NCBI GenBank assembly: GCA_963663395.1
Contig: OY760226.1
Span: forward strand, 3,348,001-3,412,000
DNA length: 64,000 bases
From: Azophilus sp963663395
Lineage (GTDB): Bacteria; Pseudomonadota; Gammaproteobacteria; Pseudomonadales; Azotimanducaceae
Direction: 5' to 3'
The notes beneath the pieces are model-generated. The model was not told the origin of the DNA and ran no database searches. It saw only the letters and a program-made list of their open reading frames with translations. Positions 1 through 8,848 of this stretch are shown in pieces; position 1 is the stretch's first letter, and every line of letters begins with the position of its first letter. The position numbers and the translations under genes are program-made.

Positions 1-73
1 GGCCGGTATCAAGGTCGAGAACGTGGAAGAACTCGTGGACAAGCTCAGGAACGAAGCAAAGGTGATTTCATGA
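1..73 (+). CDS. etfB: Electron transfer flavoprotein beta subunit, C-terminal end (partial)
   Basis: Only the last 23 codons are in the window; the gene enters from the left edge in the frame starting at base 2 and ends with TGA at 71-73. The tail reads GIKVENVEELVDKL then NEAKVIS, the usual end of EtfB. The stop overlaps the ATG of etfA (ATGA), as expected for the translationally coupled etfBA pair. EtfB and EtfA form the FAD/AMP heterodimer that carries electrons from acyl-CoA and other dehydrogenases to ETF:ubiquinone oxidoreductase. Confidence 0.85.
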   Translation, partial: AGIKVENVEELVDKLRNEAKVIS

Positions 74-999
74 CCACCCTGGTCGTAGCGGAACACGACA
101 ACCAGTCGCTCAAGCCCGCCACCCTGGTCGTCGCTACGGCGGCCGAAGCCATCGGTAACGGCTTCGATGTACTTGTCGCCGGCAGCGGCTGCGGCGCTGT
201 CGCCGAGGAAGCTGCCGCAATCGCCGGCGCCGGCAAGGTGCTGTTGGCCGACAACAGCGCCTACGAGCACCACCTGGCCGAGAACATCGCGCCGCTCGTC
301 GCCGAGGCCGGAGCGTCCTACAGCCACATCCTCACGGCCCATACCACCACCGGCAAGAACTTCCTGCCCCGGGTAGCCGCGGCGCTCGATGTGGCACAGA
401 TCTCCGATATCGTCGCCGTGGTCGATGAAGACACCTTCAAGCGGCCGATCTATGCCGGAAACGCCATCGCTACGGTCAAGTCGAGCGACGCGGTCAAGGT
501 GATCAGCGTTCGCGGGACGGCCTACGACCCGGTCCCGGGGAAAGGCGGGTCGGCCACTGTCGAGCCGGTGGCAGACGCGCACGATGCCGGCCTGTCCAGC
601 TTCGTGGGCGAGGAACTCGCCAAATCGGAACGGCCCGAACTCACCGCGGCGGGCATCATCGTCTCCGGCGGCCGAGGCATGGGCAGCGGCGACAACTTCC
701 AGTTGCTCGAAGGCATCGCCGACAAGCTCGGCGCCGCCATCGGCGCCTCCCGCGCCGCCGTGGATGCGGGCTTCGTACCCAACGACATGCAGGTCGGTCA
801 GACCGGCAAGATCGTTGCCCCGGAGCTCTATATCGCGGTCGGCATCTCCGGTGCGATCCAGCACCTGGCGGGCATGAAAGATTCGAAAACCATCGTCGCC
901 ATCAACAAGGACGAAGACGCCCCCATCTTCCAGGTGGCGGATTACGGGCTGGTCGCCGACCTCTTCCAGGCTCTCCCGGAACTCGAAGCTCTGCTATAG
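70..999 (+). CDS. etfA: Electron transfer flavoprotein alpha subunit
   Basis: 309 residues, normal length for EtfA. The N-terminal half is the ETF alpha/beta domain. The C-terminal half is the FAD-binding domain, with SGGRGMGSGDNF near residue 200, then VGQTGKIVAPELYIAVGISG and the closing INKDEDAPIFQVADYGLVAD segment, all characteristic of the family. The protein binds FAD and, with EtfB, shuttles electrons from beta-oxidation and amino-acid dehydrogenases in the cytoplasm to the membrane quinone pool. The ATG at 70 overlaps the etfB stop, fixing the start by coupling. Confidence 0.96.
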   Translation: MTTLVVAEHDNQSLKPATLVVATAAEAIGNGFDVLVAGSGCGAVAEEAAAIAGAGKVLLADNSAYEHHLAENIAPLVAEAGASYSHILTAHTTTGKNFLPRVAAALDVAQISDIVAVVDEDTFKRPIYAGNAIATVKSSDAVKVISVRGTAYDPVPGKGGSATVEPVADAHDAGLSSFVGEELAKSERPELTAAGIIVSGGRGMGSGDNFQLLEGIADKLGAAIGASRAAVDAGFVPNDMQVGQTGKIVAPELYIAVGISGAIQHLAGMKDSKTIVAINKDEDAPIFQVADYGLVADLFQALPELEALL

Positions 1000-1032
1000 T
1001 TTCCGTCAACGGCGGCGGGGGGAGTCTGCTCG

Positions 1033-1488
1033 TTGGCCATTTATGAGATGAACGAAGGCCGCATGCTGCGGGTGGCCCGCAGCGTCGATGGCCGCCTGCG
1101 ACAGAGCTATTTCAGCCTGATCGGCATTCCCAAGCGACAACAGCGCGAGGTTTGGAAACAGGCCCGGGCCCTCGATGAGAAGTGGGAACGGGATCAGCTT
1201 CGCGCCAGGGACAAGCGTATCCGGTCAGCGGCCGTCCCCCGCAACCATTCGACCGGGGTGCGCGGCATCAATCTCGTTTACCGGCCGTCGCCGGCATTCC
1301 GCGTGCAGGTGCAGGTGGACGGCGTCTCCTACGTGCGCGAGTTTTCCGTCAATGACCTCGGCGTCGAGAAGGCCTGGCGCGCTGCGGCCAGGTTCCTGGC
1401 TGAATGCCGGGGCTACAAGCGCACGCCGAGAGCCTGGACGGCACGAATCCCCAGGGTGCCCAAACGCCGCCCCAAGCGTCGCCGCTGA
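1033..1488 (+). CDS. Small basic protein with a possible AP2-like DNA-binding domain
   Basis: 151 residues, very basic, ending in an Arg/Lys-rich tail (KRRPKRRR). The proposed start is TTG 1033, about 10 bases after a GGGGGGAG run; an in-frame ATG at 1048 is an alternative. Residues around 75-125 read STGVRGINL, then FRVQVQVDG, then EKAWRAAARFLAE, which follows the pattern of bacterial AP2 domains (short beta sheet contacting DNA followed by one helix). That assignment is by eye and tentative. It follows etfA by 33 bases and may be cotranscribed. A dispersed repeat (1505-1554) follows the stop codon. Confidence 0.6.
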   Translation: MAIYEMNEGRMLRVARSVDGRLRQSYFSLIGIPKRQQREVWKQARALDEKWERDQLRARDKRIRSAAVPRNHSTGVRGINLVYRPSPAFRVQVQVDGVSYVREFSVNDLGVEKAWRAAARFLAECRGYKRTPRAWTARIPRVPKRRPKRRR

Positions 1489-1504
1489 TTCCCTTCAGCA
1501 CTTT

Positions 1505-1554
1505 TCGCCGTGGCACGTCGGGATGCTGACGTGGCGCGCTAAAGCGCGGGGAAC
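1505..1554 (+). repeat. Dispersed 3'-end element, copy 1 (diverged)
   Basis: The core at 1512-1535 (GGCACGTCGGGATGCTGACG and following bases) matches 20 of 24 positions of the copy at 61063-61086, with only transitions between them. All three copies in the window lie directly downstream of a plus-strand stop codon. This copy no longer contains the perfect palindrome seen in the other two. Confidence 0.5.
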
Positions 1555-1610
1555 AACGCCGGGTTATTGGAAAGAGTTCGCATGCGGTTGTTTCGTCAAA
1601 GCCCGTCTCA

Positions 1611-2636
1611 TCAACCGGAACCCGGCGTCCGTTTCGCGGTGAACCAGGTGACCGGCTGCGAGTGATCGTGCACGCCGCCGGCGACATCGAGCACCAGCGC
1701 GAACAGGGCCATTCTGACGATTACGCCGTTATCCGTCTGTCTGAATATTGCCAGGTTCGGATTTTCGTCAAGGTCTGCGTCGAGTTCCTGGGCAGCACTG
1801 CGCGAATCCCGGGGCAGGGGGTGCATGATCACCGTATTCGGCTCGCAGTGCTGCGTATAGATCGCCTGGTTCAGCCGGAACAGGCCCCGGTAGCGGTCTG
1901 CCTCGTCCTGGTTCGGGAACCGCTCTTCCTGGGTTCGGGTGACGTAAAGAATGTCGACGTTGTGGATGCCGGACTCGAGCTGGTGGAAAGACATCACGCG
2001 GTGCCCCCTGGCGACCAGTTCGTCGGCAATGCCCGGCGGAATCTCAAGCTCGGGCGGCGATACGAGATGGTAGGCAATGTCGTCGTAGTGCCCGAGCAGC
2101 TTGCACAGCGAGTGCACGGCGCGCCCGTACCTCAGGTCGCCGATCAGGGCGATGCGCAAACCGTCGATGCCCTTGCCGTGCTCGGCCAATTCCTGCTTGA
2201 TCGTGTAGAGGTCGAGCAGCGCCTGGCTGGGGTGTTCGTTGGGGCCGTCGCCGGCGTTGAGTACCGGCACGCGGCTCGCCTGGGCGAACTCCGCAACCGA
2301 GCCGGCCTCTGGATGGCGCATGACGATCACATCGCTGTAGCCGGAGAGTACCCGGGCCGTATCGTGCAACGACTCGCCCTTGGCGAGCGATGACGCCTTG
2401 ACCTCCGTTGTTTCCCGAACTTCCCCACCGAGCAGGTTGAACGCGGAGCCGAAGGAGATGCGCGTCCGCGTCGACGGCTCGAAGAACATGTTCGACAGGA
2501 TGGCGCCCTGCAGCACCCGGGTGACGCGCGAACGCGTGGCGTATGGCCGCAGATCGTCGGCTACCGCGAATATCCGTTCGATGTCGCCACGATCGAACTG
2601 ATCCACGGACAGGATGTGTGCACCGACGAACTGCAA
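1611..2636 (-). CDS. pyrB: Aspartate carbamoyltransferase catalytic chain
   Basis: 341 residues from the proposed start. It catalyses carbamoyl phosphate + aspartate to N-carbamoyl-aspartate, the committed step of pyrimidine synthesis. FFEPSTRTR is the carbamoyl-phosphate-binding STRT motif, PNEHPSQALLDLYTI and MHPLPRDSR are the other active-site signatures. I chose TTG 2636 because GGAGG (2642-2646) sits five bases upstream and the product then begins MQFVGAHILSVDQF, the family's usual N-terminus; the longer reading from GTG 2687 adds an unconserved basic stretch. No pyrI or dihydroorotase gene is adjacent. It points away from the gsp operon, so the two share the 2637-2809 intergenic region. 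Confidence 0.95.
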   Translation of the reverse strand: MQFVGAHILSVDQFDRGDIERIFAVADDLRPYATRSRVTRVLQGAILSNMFFEPSTRTRISFGSAFNLLGGEVRETTEVKASSLAKGESLHDTARVLSGYSDVIVMRHPEAGSVAEFAQASRVPVLNAGDGPNEHPSQALLDLYTIKQELAEHGKGIDGLRIALIGDLRYGRAVHSLCKLLGHYDDIAYHLVSPPELEIPPGIADELVARGHRVMSFHQLESGIHNVDILYVTRTQEERFPNQDEADRYRGLFRLNQAIYTQHCEPNTVIMHPLPRDSRSAAQELDADLDENPNLAIFRQTDNGVIVRMALFALVLDVAGGVHDHSQPVTWFTAKRTPGSG

Positions 2637-2809
2637 GTGGACCTCCGGGACGCAACGGCGACGGGAAGGATACGCCAACCCCGGCACGCTGTCCCACCGG
2701 GGAACCGGCCCGGCGGCAATCCAGGATTCAGGCGATTAGCGTATGATTGCCGGGACGGAACTTTTGGCCGATTCCGGCGTTCCAATATGCGGATTCAGAC
2801 GATTCTTCG

Positions 2810-4330
2810 ATGAGCGATCTCGCCCAGGACCAGTTCGAGGAAAACGCAGGCGCGGCGCCGGTCGAGGCGGCCAGCCTGCCGTTCGCCTTTGCCAGGCGCT
2901 TCGGTGCGGTGATCACCGATGCCGACCTGGGCCCCGACCGGGTGGAACTGGTCAGCAAGGGACAGCCCCGGCTTACCACCCTGGCGGAAGTGAAGCGGCA
3001 CACGCGGCAGAAACTGCTGCTGCGCATTGTCGGCGAGGAAGAGTTCGAGCAGGTGCTGACGTCGGCCTACGCCCGTGATGCTTCCGGCGCACGCCAGATG
3101 GTCGAGGACCTGGGCGACGAGATGGACCTGGCCGCGCTGGCGGACTCCGTTCCGGAGACCGAAGACCTTCTCGAACAGAGTGACGACGCGCCCATCATCC
3201 GCCTGATCAACGCGCTGTTGACGGAAGCGATCCGGGAGAACGCCTCCGACATCCACATCGAAACCTTCGAGAAGAAACTGGTCGTGCGTTTTCGCGTCGA
3301 TGGCGTGATGCGGGAAGTCGTTCAGCCCAAGCGGGAGCTGGCGCCGCTGCTGGTCTCCCGCATCAAGGTCATGGGCAGGCTGGACATCGCCGAAAAGCGC
3401 ATTCCCCAGGACGGCCGCATCGGCCTCAGAATCGGCGGGCGCGAGGTGGACGTCAGGGTATCTACCATGCCGGCGAGCAATGGCGAACGCGTGGTGCTGC
3501 GGCTGCTCGACAAGCAGGCCGGGCGGCTCACCCTGCCCAATCTCGGCATGTCCGGAACAGACCTGACGCGCATCCGCGACGTCGTGCACCGGCCGCATGG
3601 CATCTTCCTGGTTACCGGCCCCACCGGTTCCGGCAAGACGACGACCCTGTATGCCTCGCTGTCCGAACTCTCGACGCGCACCATCAATATCCTGACGGTG
3701 GAAGATCCCATCGAGTACAACCTGGCGGGTATCGGCCAGACCCAGGTCAACACCAAGGCCGACATGACCTTCGCGCGGGGCTTGCGGGCCATCCTCCGCC
3801 AGGACCCGGACGTGGTGATGGTCGGCGAAATCCGAGACCTGGAAACCGCCGAGATCGCGGTGCAGGCCAGCCTGACGGGCCACCTGGTCATGTCGACCCT
3901 GCACACCAACACCGCGGTCGGGGCGGTGACGAGGCTCATGGACATGGGCGTCGAGCCCTTCCTGCTGTCTTCGAGCCTGGTAGGTTGCCTGGCACAGCGG
4001 CTGGTGCGGGTACTTTGCCCCGATTGCCGCCGCCAGCGGCCCGCCACCCACAGCGAACTCGAGTTCCTCGGCGAAGATTCCGCCATCGTCTTCGAAGCTC
4101 CGGGATGCGACCTCTGCGGCCATTCCGGCTATCGCGGCAGAACCGGCATCTACGAACTGGTCGTCATTGACGAGGCCATGCGTCAACTGATCCACGACAG
4201 GACATCGGAACAGCAACTGGTGCGGCACGCCCGCCTGACCTGCCCGAACATTCGCGAAGACGGCAAAAGCAAGATCCTCGCCGGCGTCACCTCGGTTCAG
4301 GAAGTGCTGAGGGTCACGCTTGAGGAATAA
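2810..4330 (+). CDS. gspE: Type II secretion system ATPase GspE
   Basis: 506 residues from ATG 2810, which fits GspE; a TTG at 2747 in frame would add 21 unconserved residues. It is the cytoplasmic hexameric ATPase that drives pseudopilus assembly. The N1/N2 domain is followed by Walker A GPTGSGKTTT (about residue 270), the Asp box, Walker B DVVMVGEIRD (about 334) and His box. CPDC (about 403) and CDLC (about 433) form the four-cysteine zinc-binding insert (CxxC...CxxC) typical of GspE. First gene of the gsp cluster; gspF follows after about 50 bases. Confidence 0.96.
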   Translation: MSDLAQDQFEENAGAAPVEAASLPFAFARRFGAVITDADLGPDRVELVSKGQPRLTTLAEVKRHTRQKLLLRIVGEEEFEQVLTSAYARDASGARQMVEDLGDEMDLAALADSVPETEDLLEQSDDAPIIRLINALLTEAIRENASDIHIETFEKKLVVRFRVDGVMREVVQPKRELAPLLVSRIKVMGRLDIAEKRIPQDGRIGLRIGGREVDVRVSTMPASNGERVVLRLLDKQAGRLTLPNLGMSGTDLTRIRDVVHRPHGIFLVTGPTGSGKTTTLYASLSELSTRTINILTVEDPIEYNLAGIGQTQVNTKADMTFARGLRAILRQDPDVVMVGEIRDLETAEIAVQASLTGHLVMSTLHTNTAVGAVTRLMDMGVEPFLLSSSLVGCLAQRLVRVLCPDCRRQRPATHSELEFLGEDSAIVFEAPGCDLCGHSGYRGRTGIYELVVIDEAMRQLIHDRTSEQQLVRHARLTCPNIREDGKSKILAGVTSVQEVLRVTLEE

Positions 4331-4381
4331 GGCACAGAACCGGTGGCCGCGCCGGGGTGGTCCCATCCTGCCGTCAGGCTG

Positions 4382-5599
4382 ATGGCCGCTTTCGAATACA
4401 CGGCCCTCGATGCCCGCGGCAAGCGGTTGAAGGGCGTACTGGAAGCCGACAACGTACGCCAGATCCGCCAACTGCTCCGCGACCAGGGGCTATTCCCCCT
4501 TGGCGTCGACATGGCCGCCCAATCCGGCCCCTTGTCGGGCCGGCAGTCGCTCTTCTCTTTCAAGCGGGGCCTGAGCGGTCTCGACCGGGTTCTCGTCACC
4601 CGGCAGCTGGCAACGCTGATCGGGGCGGGTCTGCCCATCGAAGAGGCGTTGAACGCGGTGGCCCGCCAGTCCGAGAAGCAGCACGTTATCGCCCTGGTCA
4701 TGGGCGTGCGCAGCCGCGTCCTGGAGGGACGCTCACTGGCATCGAGCCTCGGTGACTTCCCTTCCAGCTTCAACGCGCTCTACTGTTCCTCCGTGGCCGC
4801 CGGAGAACAGTCCGGCTACCTCGACCGGGTACTCGACAACCTGGCCGGCTACATCGAGCGCCAGTTCGAATCGCGCCGCGATGTCGAGATGGCCCTGATG
4901 TATCCGATCATCCTGTTCGCGCTGGCGGTGCTCATCGTGGGTGCGCTGATGGTCTACGTCGTGCCCGACATGGTGCGGGTACTCGAGAACATGGGCCGGG
5001 AATTGCCGGGGATCACGCGCTTCCTGATCGGCGCCTCGGAATTCGCCCAGGCCTGGTGGTGGGTCCTCCTGGTCGGGGCAGCCGCTGCCGTGCTCGGCGT
5101 CCGCTGGCTGCTGCGCCAGGAAGCCGCGCGGCTCGCCTGGGACCGCCAGAAACTGCACCTGCCCCTGGTCAAACGCATAGTGCGCAGCAGCAATGCCGCG
5201 CGATACGCCAATACGCTCAGCATCCTGAACGGCAGCGGCGTTCCGCTGGTGGAAGCCATGCGCATCGCCAGCGAAGTCGTATCCAACGCCTGGTTACGGC
5301 GGCTGCTGGCCGATGCCACCCGACGGGTCAGCGAGGGCGCCAGCCTGCGCATGGGGCTCGAAGGGGTGGGCTATTTCCCCCCCATGCTGCTGCACATGGT
5401 GGCGAGCGGCGAATCGTCCGGCGAACTTGATACCATGCTGGACCGCGTGGCTCTTTATCAGCAGGCTGAAGTGGAGCGAATCGTCACCACCCTGGTGGCG
5501 CTGCTGCAGCCGCTGATGCTGCTATTGATGGGCGGGCTGGTGATGTTTATCGTCATGGCCGTGCTGCTGCCCATTCTCAACATGAATCAACTCCTGTAG
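4382..5599 (+). CDS. gspF: Type II secretion inner-membrane platform protein GspF
   Basis: 405 residues from ATG 4382; the product opens MAAFEYTALDARGK, the standard GspF N-terminus, so the upstream in-frame GTG (4343) is rejected. It has two duplicated T2SSF cytoplasmic helical domains. Membrane segments lie around MYPIILFALAVLIVGALMVY, WWVLLVGAAAAVLGVRWLL, and a C-terminal hydrophobic stretch (LLQPLMLLLMGGLVMFIVMA). It sits in the inner membrane and connects the GspE ATPase to the pseudopilus. Lies between gspE and gspG. Confidence 0.95.
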   Translation: MAAFEYTALDARGKRLKGVLEADNVRQIRQLLRDQGLFPLGVDMAAQSGPLSGRQSLFSFKRGLSGLDRVLVTRQLATLIGAGLPIEEALNAVARQSEKQHVIALVMGVRSRVLEGRSLASSLGDFPSSFNALYCSSVAAGEQSGYLDRVLDNLAGYIERQFESRRDVEMALMYPIILFALAVLIVGALMVYVVPDMVRVLENMGRELPGITRFLIGASEFAQAWWWVLLVGAAAAVLGVRWLLRQEAARLAWDRQKLHLPLVKRIVRSSNAARYANTLSILNGSGVPLVEAMRIASEVVSNAWLRRLLADATRRVSEGASLRMGLEGVGYFPPMLLHMVASGESSGELDTMLDRVALYQQAEVERIVTTLVALLQPLMLLLMGGLVMFIVMAVLLPILNMNQLL

Positions 5600-5633
5600 T
5601 ACCTGCTTGCCGTCAATGGAAAGGAAAGTCGCG

Positions 5634-6083
5634 ATGAGGAATGCCAATATCGAAAAAAAAGTGTCTCGGGAACGGGCGGGGGGCTTTACGCTCATCGAGA
5701 TCCTCGTGGTGGTGGTCATCATCGGCATTCTGGGTGCGGTGATCGTCCCAAACCTGCTGTCGCGCCCTGACCAGGCGCGCATCACCGCCGCCCAGACCGA
5801 CCTGCGCCAACTCGCCAACGCGCTGGACATCTACCGCCTGGACAATTTCCACTACCCGTCGACGGAGCAGGGGCTCGATGCACTCGTCGAGCGGCCCGCG
5901 GGCTTTCCGGAACCCAGGAACTGGAATGCCGACGGATACATCAAGACGTTGCCGTCGGACCCCTGGGGCTCGCCGTACATCTACGAGCGGCGCAGCACCG
6001 ACTTCTCGCTCTTCTCCCTGGGCGCCGACGGCGTCGAAGGCGGGGAGGGATCGAATGCGGATGTCCACCTGGAAGGAAGCTAG
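5634..6083 (+). CDS. gspG: Major pseudopilin GspG
   Basis: 149 residues. A short basic leader ends at GG|FTLIEILVVVVIIGILG, the prepilin peptidase cleavage site followed by Phe1, Glu5 and the hydrophobic helix that packs in the pseudopilus. The globular domain carries STEQGLDALVE, LPSDPWGSPYIY and FSLFSLGADG, which form the GspG calcium-binding loop. ATG 5634 is favoured because GGAAAGG (5619-5625) lies nine bases upstream; ATG 5616 is the alternative. It is the main subunit of the periplasmic pseudopilus. A dispersed repeat begins exactly at its stop codon. Confidence 0.95.
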   Translation: MRNANIEKKVSRERAGGFTLIEILVVVVIIGILGAVIVPNLLSRPDQARITAAQTDLRQLANALDIYRLDNFHYPSTEQGLDALVERPAGFPEPRNWNADGYIKTLPSDPWGSPYIYERRSTDFSLFSLGADGVEGGEGSNADVHLEGS

Positions 6084-6120
6084 GAGATTCCACCCCGGCG
6101 CGCCGGGGCGCTGGCGCCCA
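6081..6120 (+). repeat. Dispersed 3'-end element, copy 2
   Basis: Starts on the TAG of gspG and contains the perfect 16-bp palindrome CCCCGGCGCGCCGGGG at 6093-6108. It matches about 31 of 36 bases of the copy at 61046-61081, which also starts on a TAG stop. Inside the gsp operon this hairpin could limit transcription or protect RNA between gspG and gspH; that role is inference. Confidence 0.65.
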
Positions 6121-6291
6121 AGGAACAGCATTGAATCCAGCCATGAGAGCCGGCGTGCGGTGCGGGCCTCCAGCACCTTTAAAGCACTTCAGCGCGCCCG
6201 GAATCCGCCGACAGCTTCGTCGCTTAGCGTGCAGGAGGACCGTACCGCATGCCGGCTCGGCGTCTCGGGAAAACCCCATGTCGCAAGAACG

Positions 6292-6828
6292 TTGTTCCAT
6301 GCGAGCCGACAGAACCAACGCCGCAACGCAAGCGGCTTCACGCTGCTCGAGTTGCTGGTGGTCATGGTCATTTTCCTGGTGCTGACCGGAACCGTCGTGC
6401 TCGGCTTCACGGGAGCCGACGAAGAACAGGAACTGCGGGGCATGGCGGAGCGCATCGGTGCGCGCATCGAACTGGCACGTCAGTATTCCCTGCAGAGAAA
6501 CCGGGAGTGGGGGGTATTCGTCGAGTCCGGCAGCTACCGCTTTGCCGAGCTGGACACGGCACAGGGGCAGTGGGTCGACCAGGCTTACCGACCGTTCGTC
6601 GCCGACGGTCTTACCCCGCGCATCGCCTTTCGCGTGCAGATCGAAGGCTTCGACCGCGAGCAGTTCGGCGTCGATGACGAGGATTTGCCGAACATCATCC
6701 TCTTCTCCAGCGGCGAGGTGACGCCGTTCAAGTGGTATCTGGACCCCGCCTGGGATGCACCGCCCTGGGTAGTCTCCAGCGACGGGCTGGCGGAGGCCCG
6801 CATCGATCGCGACGGAAGGCGCCGCTGA
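6292..6828 (+). CDS. gspH: Minor pseudopilin GspH
   Basis: 178 residues if translation starts at TTG 6292, giving a 15-residue leader before G|FTLLELLVVMVIFLVLTG, the type IV prepilin cleavage and assembly motif. The rest (LARQYSLQRNREWGVFVESG, FKWYLDPAWDAPPW) fits the small beta-rich GspH fold at the pseudopilus tip. The start is uncertain: there is no in-frame ATG close to the prepilin motif, while AGGAGG (6233-6238) and ATGs at 6249, 6278 and 6299 lie in other frames. A one-base change could join the 6299 ATG to the prepilin motif. gspI follows after three bases. Confidence 0.85.
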   Translation: MFHASRQNQRRNASGFTLLELLVVMVIFLVLTGTVVLGFTGADEEQELRGMAERIGARIELARQYSLQRNREWGVFVESGSYRFAELDTAQGQWVDQAYRPFVADGLTPRIAFRVQIEGFDREQFGVDDEDLPNIILFSSGEVTPFKWYLDPAWDAPPWVVSSDGLAEARIDRDGRRR

Positions 6829-6831
6829 GTC

Positions 6832-7212
6832 ATGAGGGGCAGGGGGTTCACGCTGCTCGAGATGCTGGTCGCCCTGACCGTCATCGCCGTTGTGGGGCTC
6901 GCCGTGTCCTCGGCCATCGGCAACGTGGTAAGCCAGACCTATACGCTCGAACAGCGCCTCGTCGCCCATTGGGTTGCCGAAAACCACCTCGCCCGTGTCC
7001 GCCTCGCCCGCATCGGTGACACCGAAGCCCTGCCGACAGGCCGGGAGACGGAGAGGGTGCGCATGTCCGGGCGCACCTGGCGCATCCAACGCGAGATCAG
7101 GGAAACAACCCACCCCTGGCTGCGACGGGTCGAGATCGAAGTCTTCGAAGTGGCCGACGGCGACGATATCGGCCCGCTGGACACCCTGGTCGGATTCGTG
7201 GGCCGATACTGA
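6832..7212 (+). CDS. gspI: Minor pseudopilin GspI
   Basis: 126 residues. A very short leader MRGRG precedes FTLLEMLVALTVIAVVGLAVSS, with Glu5 conserved. The soluble part has the AENHLARVRL stretch typical of GspI after the N-terminal helix. With GspJ and GspK it forms the complex that caps and initiates the pseudopilus. The stop TGA shares its last base with the ATG of gspJ. Confidence 0.93.
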   Translation: MRGRGFTLLEMLVALTVIAVVGLAVSSAIGNVVSQTYTLEQRLVAHWVAENHLARVRLARIGDTEALPTGRETERVRMSGRTWRIQREIRETTHPWLRRVEIEVFEVADGDDIGPLDTLVGFVGRY

Positions 7213-7826
7213 TGCGTGAACGCGCCGTAATCCGCGGATTCACTCTCATGGAAATGCTGGTGGCGCTGACCGTGTTCTCCGTCATCGGGCTGCTCTGCGC
7301 ACAACTGATGGGCCGGACGCTCGGCAATCACGAGATCGTCAGCGAGCGCTCCGGCCGGCTGGCCGAGGTGCAGCGGGCCATGCTCGTTCTCCAGCGCGAC
7401 ATCATGCAGATGACCGACCGCCCCATCCGCGACCTGCTCGGCGACAGCAGGGGAGCGGTACTGATCGGCAGCGACGGCCTGATGGAGTTCTCCAGGCTCG
7501 GTTGGCGCAACCCGTTGCGCCAGCAGCGCGCCGAAGTGCAACGCGTTGCCTACGTCGTCGAGGACGGCGACCTCTACCGGGCCTGGTGGGGCGTGCTCGA
7601 CCGCGCCCAGGATTCCGAACCCACGCTGCAGCGCCTTTTGACGGACATCGACCAGGTGGAATTCTTCGCGCTGGATACGGCCGGGCAGGAACACACCTAT
7701 TGGCCCTTGCTCGGGGAAGCTGCGGGCACCTCGAATCGCCGCCTGGGCGCCATCGTCATGCGGCTGGAACTCAGCCCCTTCGGCATCGTGGAACGGATAT
7801 GGCCGGTCGCCGGATTCCAGCGATGA
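7212..7826 (+). CDS. gspJ: Minor pseudopilin GspJ
   Basis: 204 residues. Leader MRERAVIRG then FTLMEMLVALTVFSVIGLL, the prepilin motif. The middle reads LVLQRDIMQMTDRPIRD, the conserved GspJ region following the helix, and WRNPLRQQRAEVQRVAYVV follows, also characteristic. Periplasmic tip-complex subunit with GspI and GspK. It overlaps gspI by one base and gspK by four (ATGA), so the three are probably translationally coupled. Confidence 0.94.
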   Translation: MRERAVIRGFTLMEMLVALTVFSVIGLLCAQLMGRTLGNHEIVSERSGRLAEVQRAMLVLQRDIMQMTDRPIRDLLGDSRGAVLIGSDGLMEFSRLGWRNPLRQQRAEVQRVAYVVEDGDLYRAWWGVLDRAQDSEPTLQRLLTDIDQVEFFALDTAGQEHTYWPLLGEAAGTSNRRLGAIVMRLELSPFGIVERIWPVAGFQR

Positions 7827-8845
7827 TCCCTCCGTCTGGCCCGCCTGCGGATCTGCCCCGGACGATCCGGCAGCGAACCCGGTTTGGACGGGGCGAGGAG
7901 GGCGTGGCACTGATCAGCGTGCTGCTGATCGTGGCGGTACTGACGGCCGTGGTCTACCAACTGCTCGGCCGCCACAGTCTCGGCGTGGCCCAGAGCCGGA
8001 ACACTCTCGGTTTCGACCAGGCCCTGTCCTATGCCCTGGGCGCGGAGACGCTGGTCCGGCAGGCGCTCTACGAAGATTTCTCCGAGTCCGGGCCGGGCAT
8101 CGACACCCTCGAGGAGCCCTGGGCACAGGCCATCCCGCCATTCGAGATCGAGCAGGAGGGATTCCTGGAAATAAGGGCGCGGGACCTGAACCGCTGCTTC
8201 AACCTGAATGCGCTGGCCGGTGAAGAAGGGCAGGAACAGCATCTGAAACGCTTCAAGACGCTGCTCACCACTCTTGGCATTCCCGAGACCCTGGCCGATG
8301 CGCTGCGCGACTGGGTGGACCAGGACGAGGCCGTCTTCGGATTCGGCGCGGAAGATTCCGAATATCTCCTGCGCGAACCGGCCTACCGCACTCCGAACGG
8401 CCCGCTCGCCCATATCTCCGAACTGCGCCTGTTGCGTGGCATGGAACCCGAGTATCTCGACATCCTGGCGGAACATGTCTGCGTACTGCCGGTGCAGAGC
8501 CTGGAGATCAATGTCAACACGGCTTCGCTCCCCCTGTTCGCGGCCCTGGCCGGCAATCCGAACCCCGACCCGGTGGCAGCCCAGACATTGGCGGAGTCGG
8601 TTCGCGAATTCGCGGAGGTCGACAGGTTCCTGGCCGAGTTTCCAGACTTCGCGCCGGCGGCCGACGTACTCGACGTCACCAGTTCCTGGTTCGAGGTGCA
8701 GGTGCGGGCACAGGTCGGGGACAGCATCGCCGTGTTAACATCGCTGCTGCACCGGCACCCGGACACCGGGGCCATCAGCCTGGTTTCCCGGGACCTGGGC
8801 AAGGATTTCCGATCCCTGTTCGAAGTGACCATCGAAGACGCCTGA
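7823..8845 (+). CDS. gspK: Minor pseudopilin GspK
   Basis: 340 residues from ATG 7823, which overlaps the gspJ stop. The leader runs to about residue 26, followed by GVALISVLLIVAVLTAVVY; as usual in GspK the Glu5 of other pseudopilins is absent. RDLNRCFNLNAL and LRDWVDQDEAVFGFGAEDSEY belong to the two SAM-like/alpha domains, and LEINVNTASLPLFAAL is the conserved helix-hairpin-like stretch. GspK caps the tip of the pseudopilus and limits its length. Confidence 0.95.
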   Translation: MIPPSGPPADLPRTIRQRTRFGRGEEGVALISVLLIVAVLTAVVYQLLGRHSLGVAQSRNTLGFDQALSYALGAETLVRQALYEDFSESGPGIDTLEEPWAQAIPPFEIEQEGFLEIRARDLNRCFNLNALAGEEGQEQHLKRFKTLLTTLGIPETLADALRDWVDQDEAVFGFGAEDSEYLLREPAYRTPNGPLAHISELRLLRGMEPEYLDILAEHVCVLPVQSLEINVNTASLPLFAALAGNPNPDPVAAQTLAESVREFAEVDRFLAEFPDFAPAADVLDVTSSWFEVQVRAQVGDSIAVLTSLLHRHPDTGAISLVSRDLGKDFRSLFEVTIEDA

Positions 8846-8848
8846 CCC

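Noticed and set aside
2795..4471. 558-codon minus-strand ORF over gspE
   Set aside because: His/Gln/Asp-rich shadow frame of gspE, no motifs, opposite to a gene with full Walker motifs.
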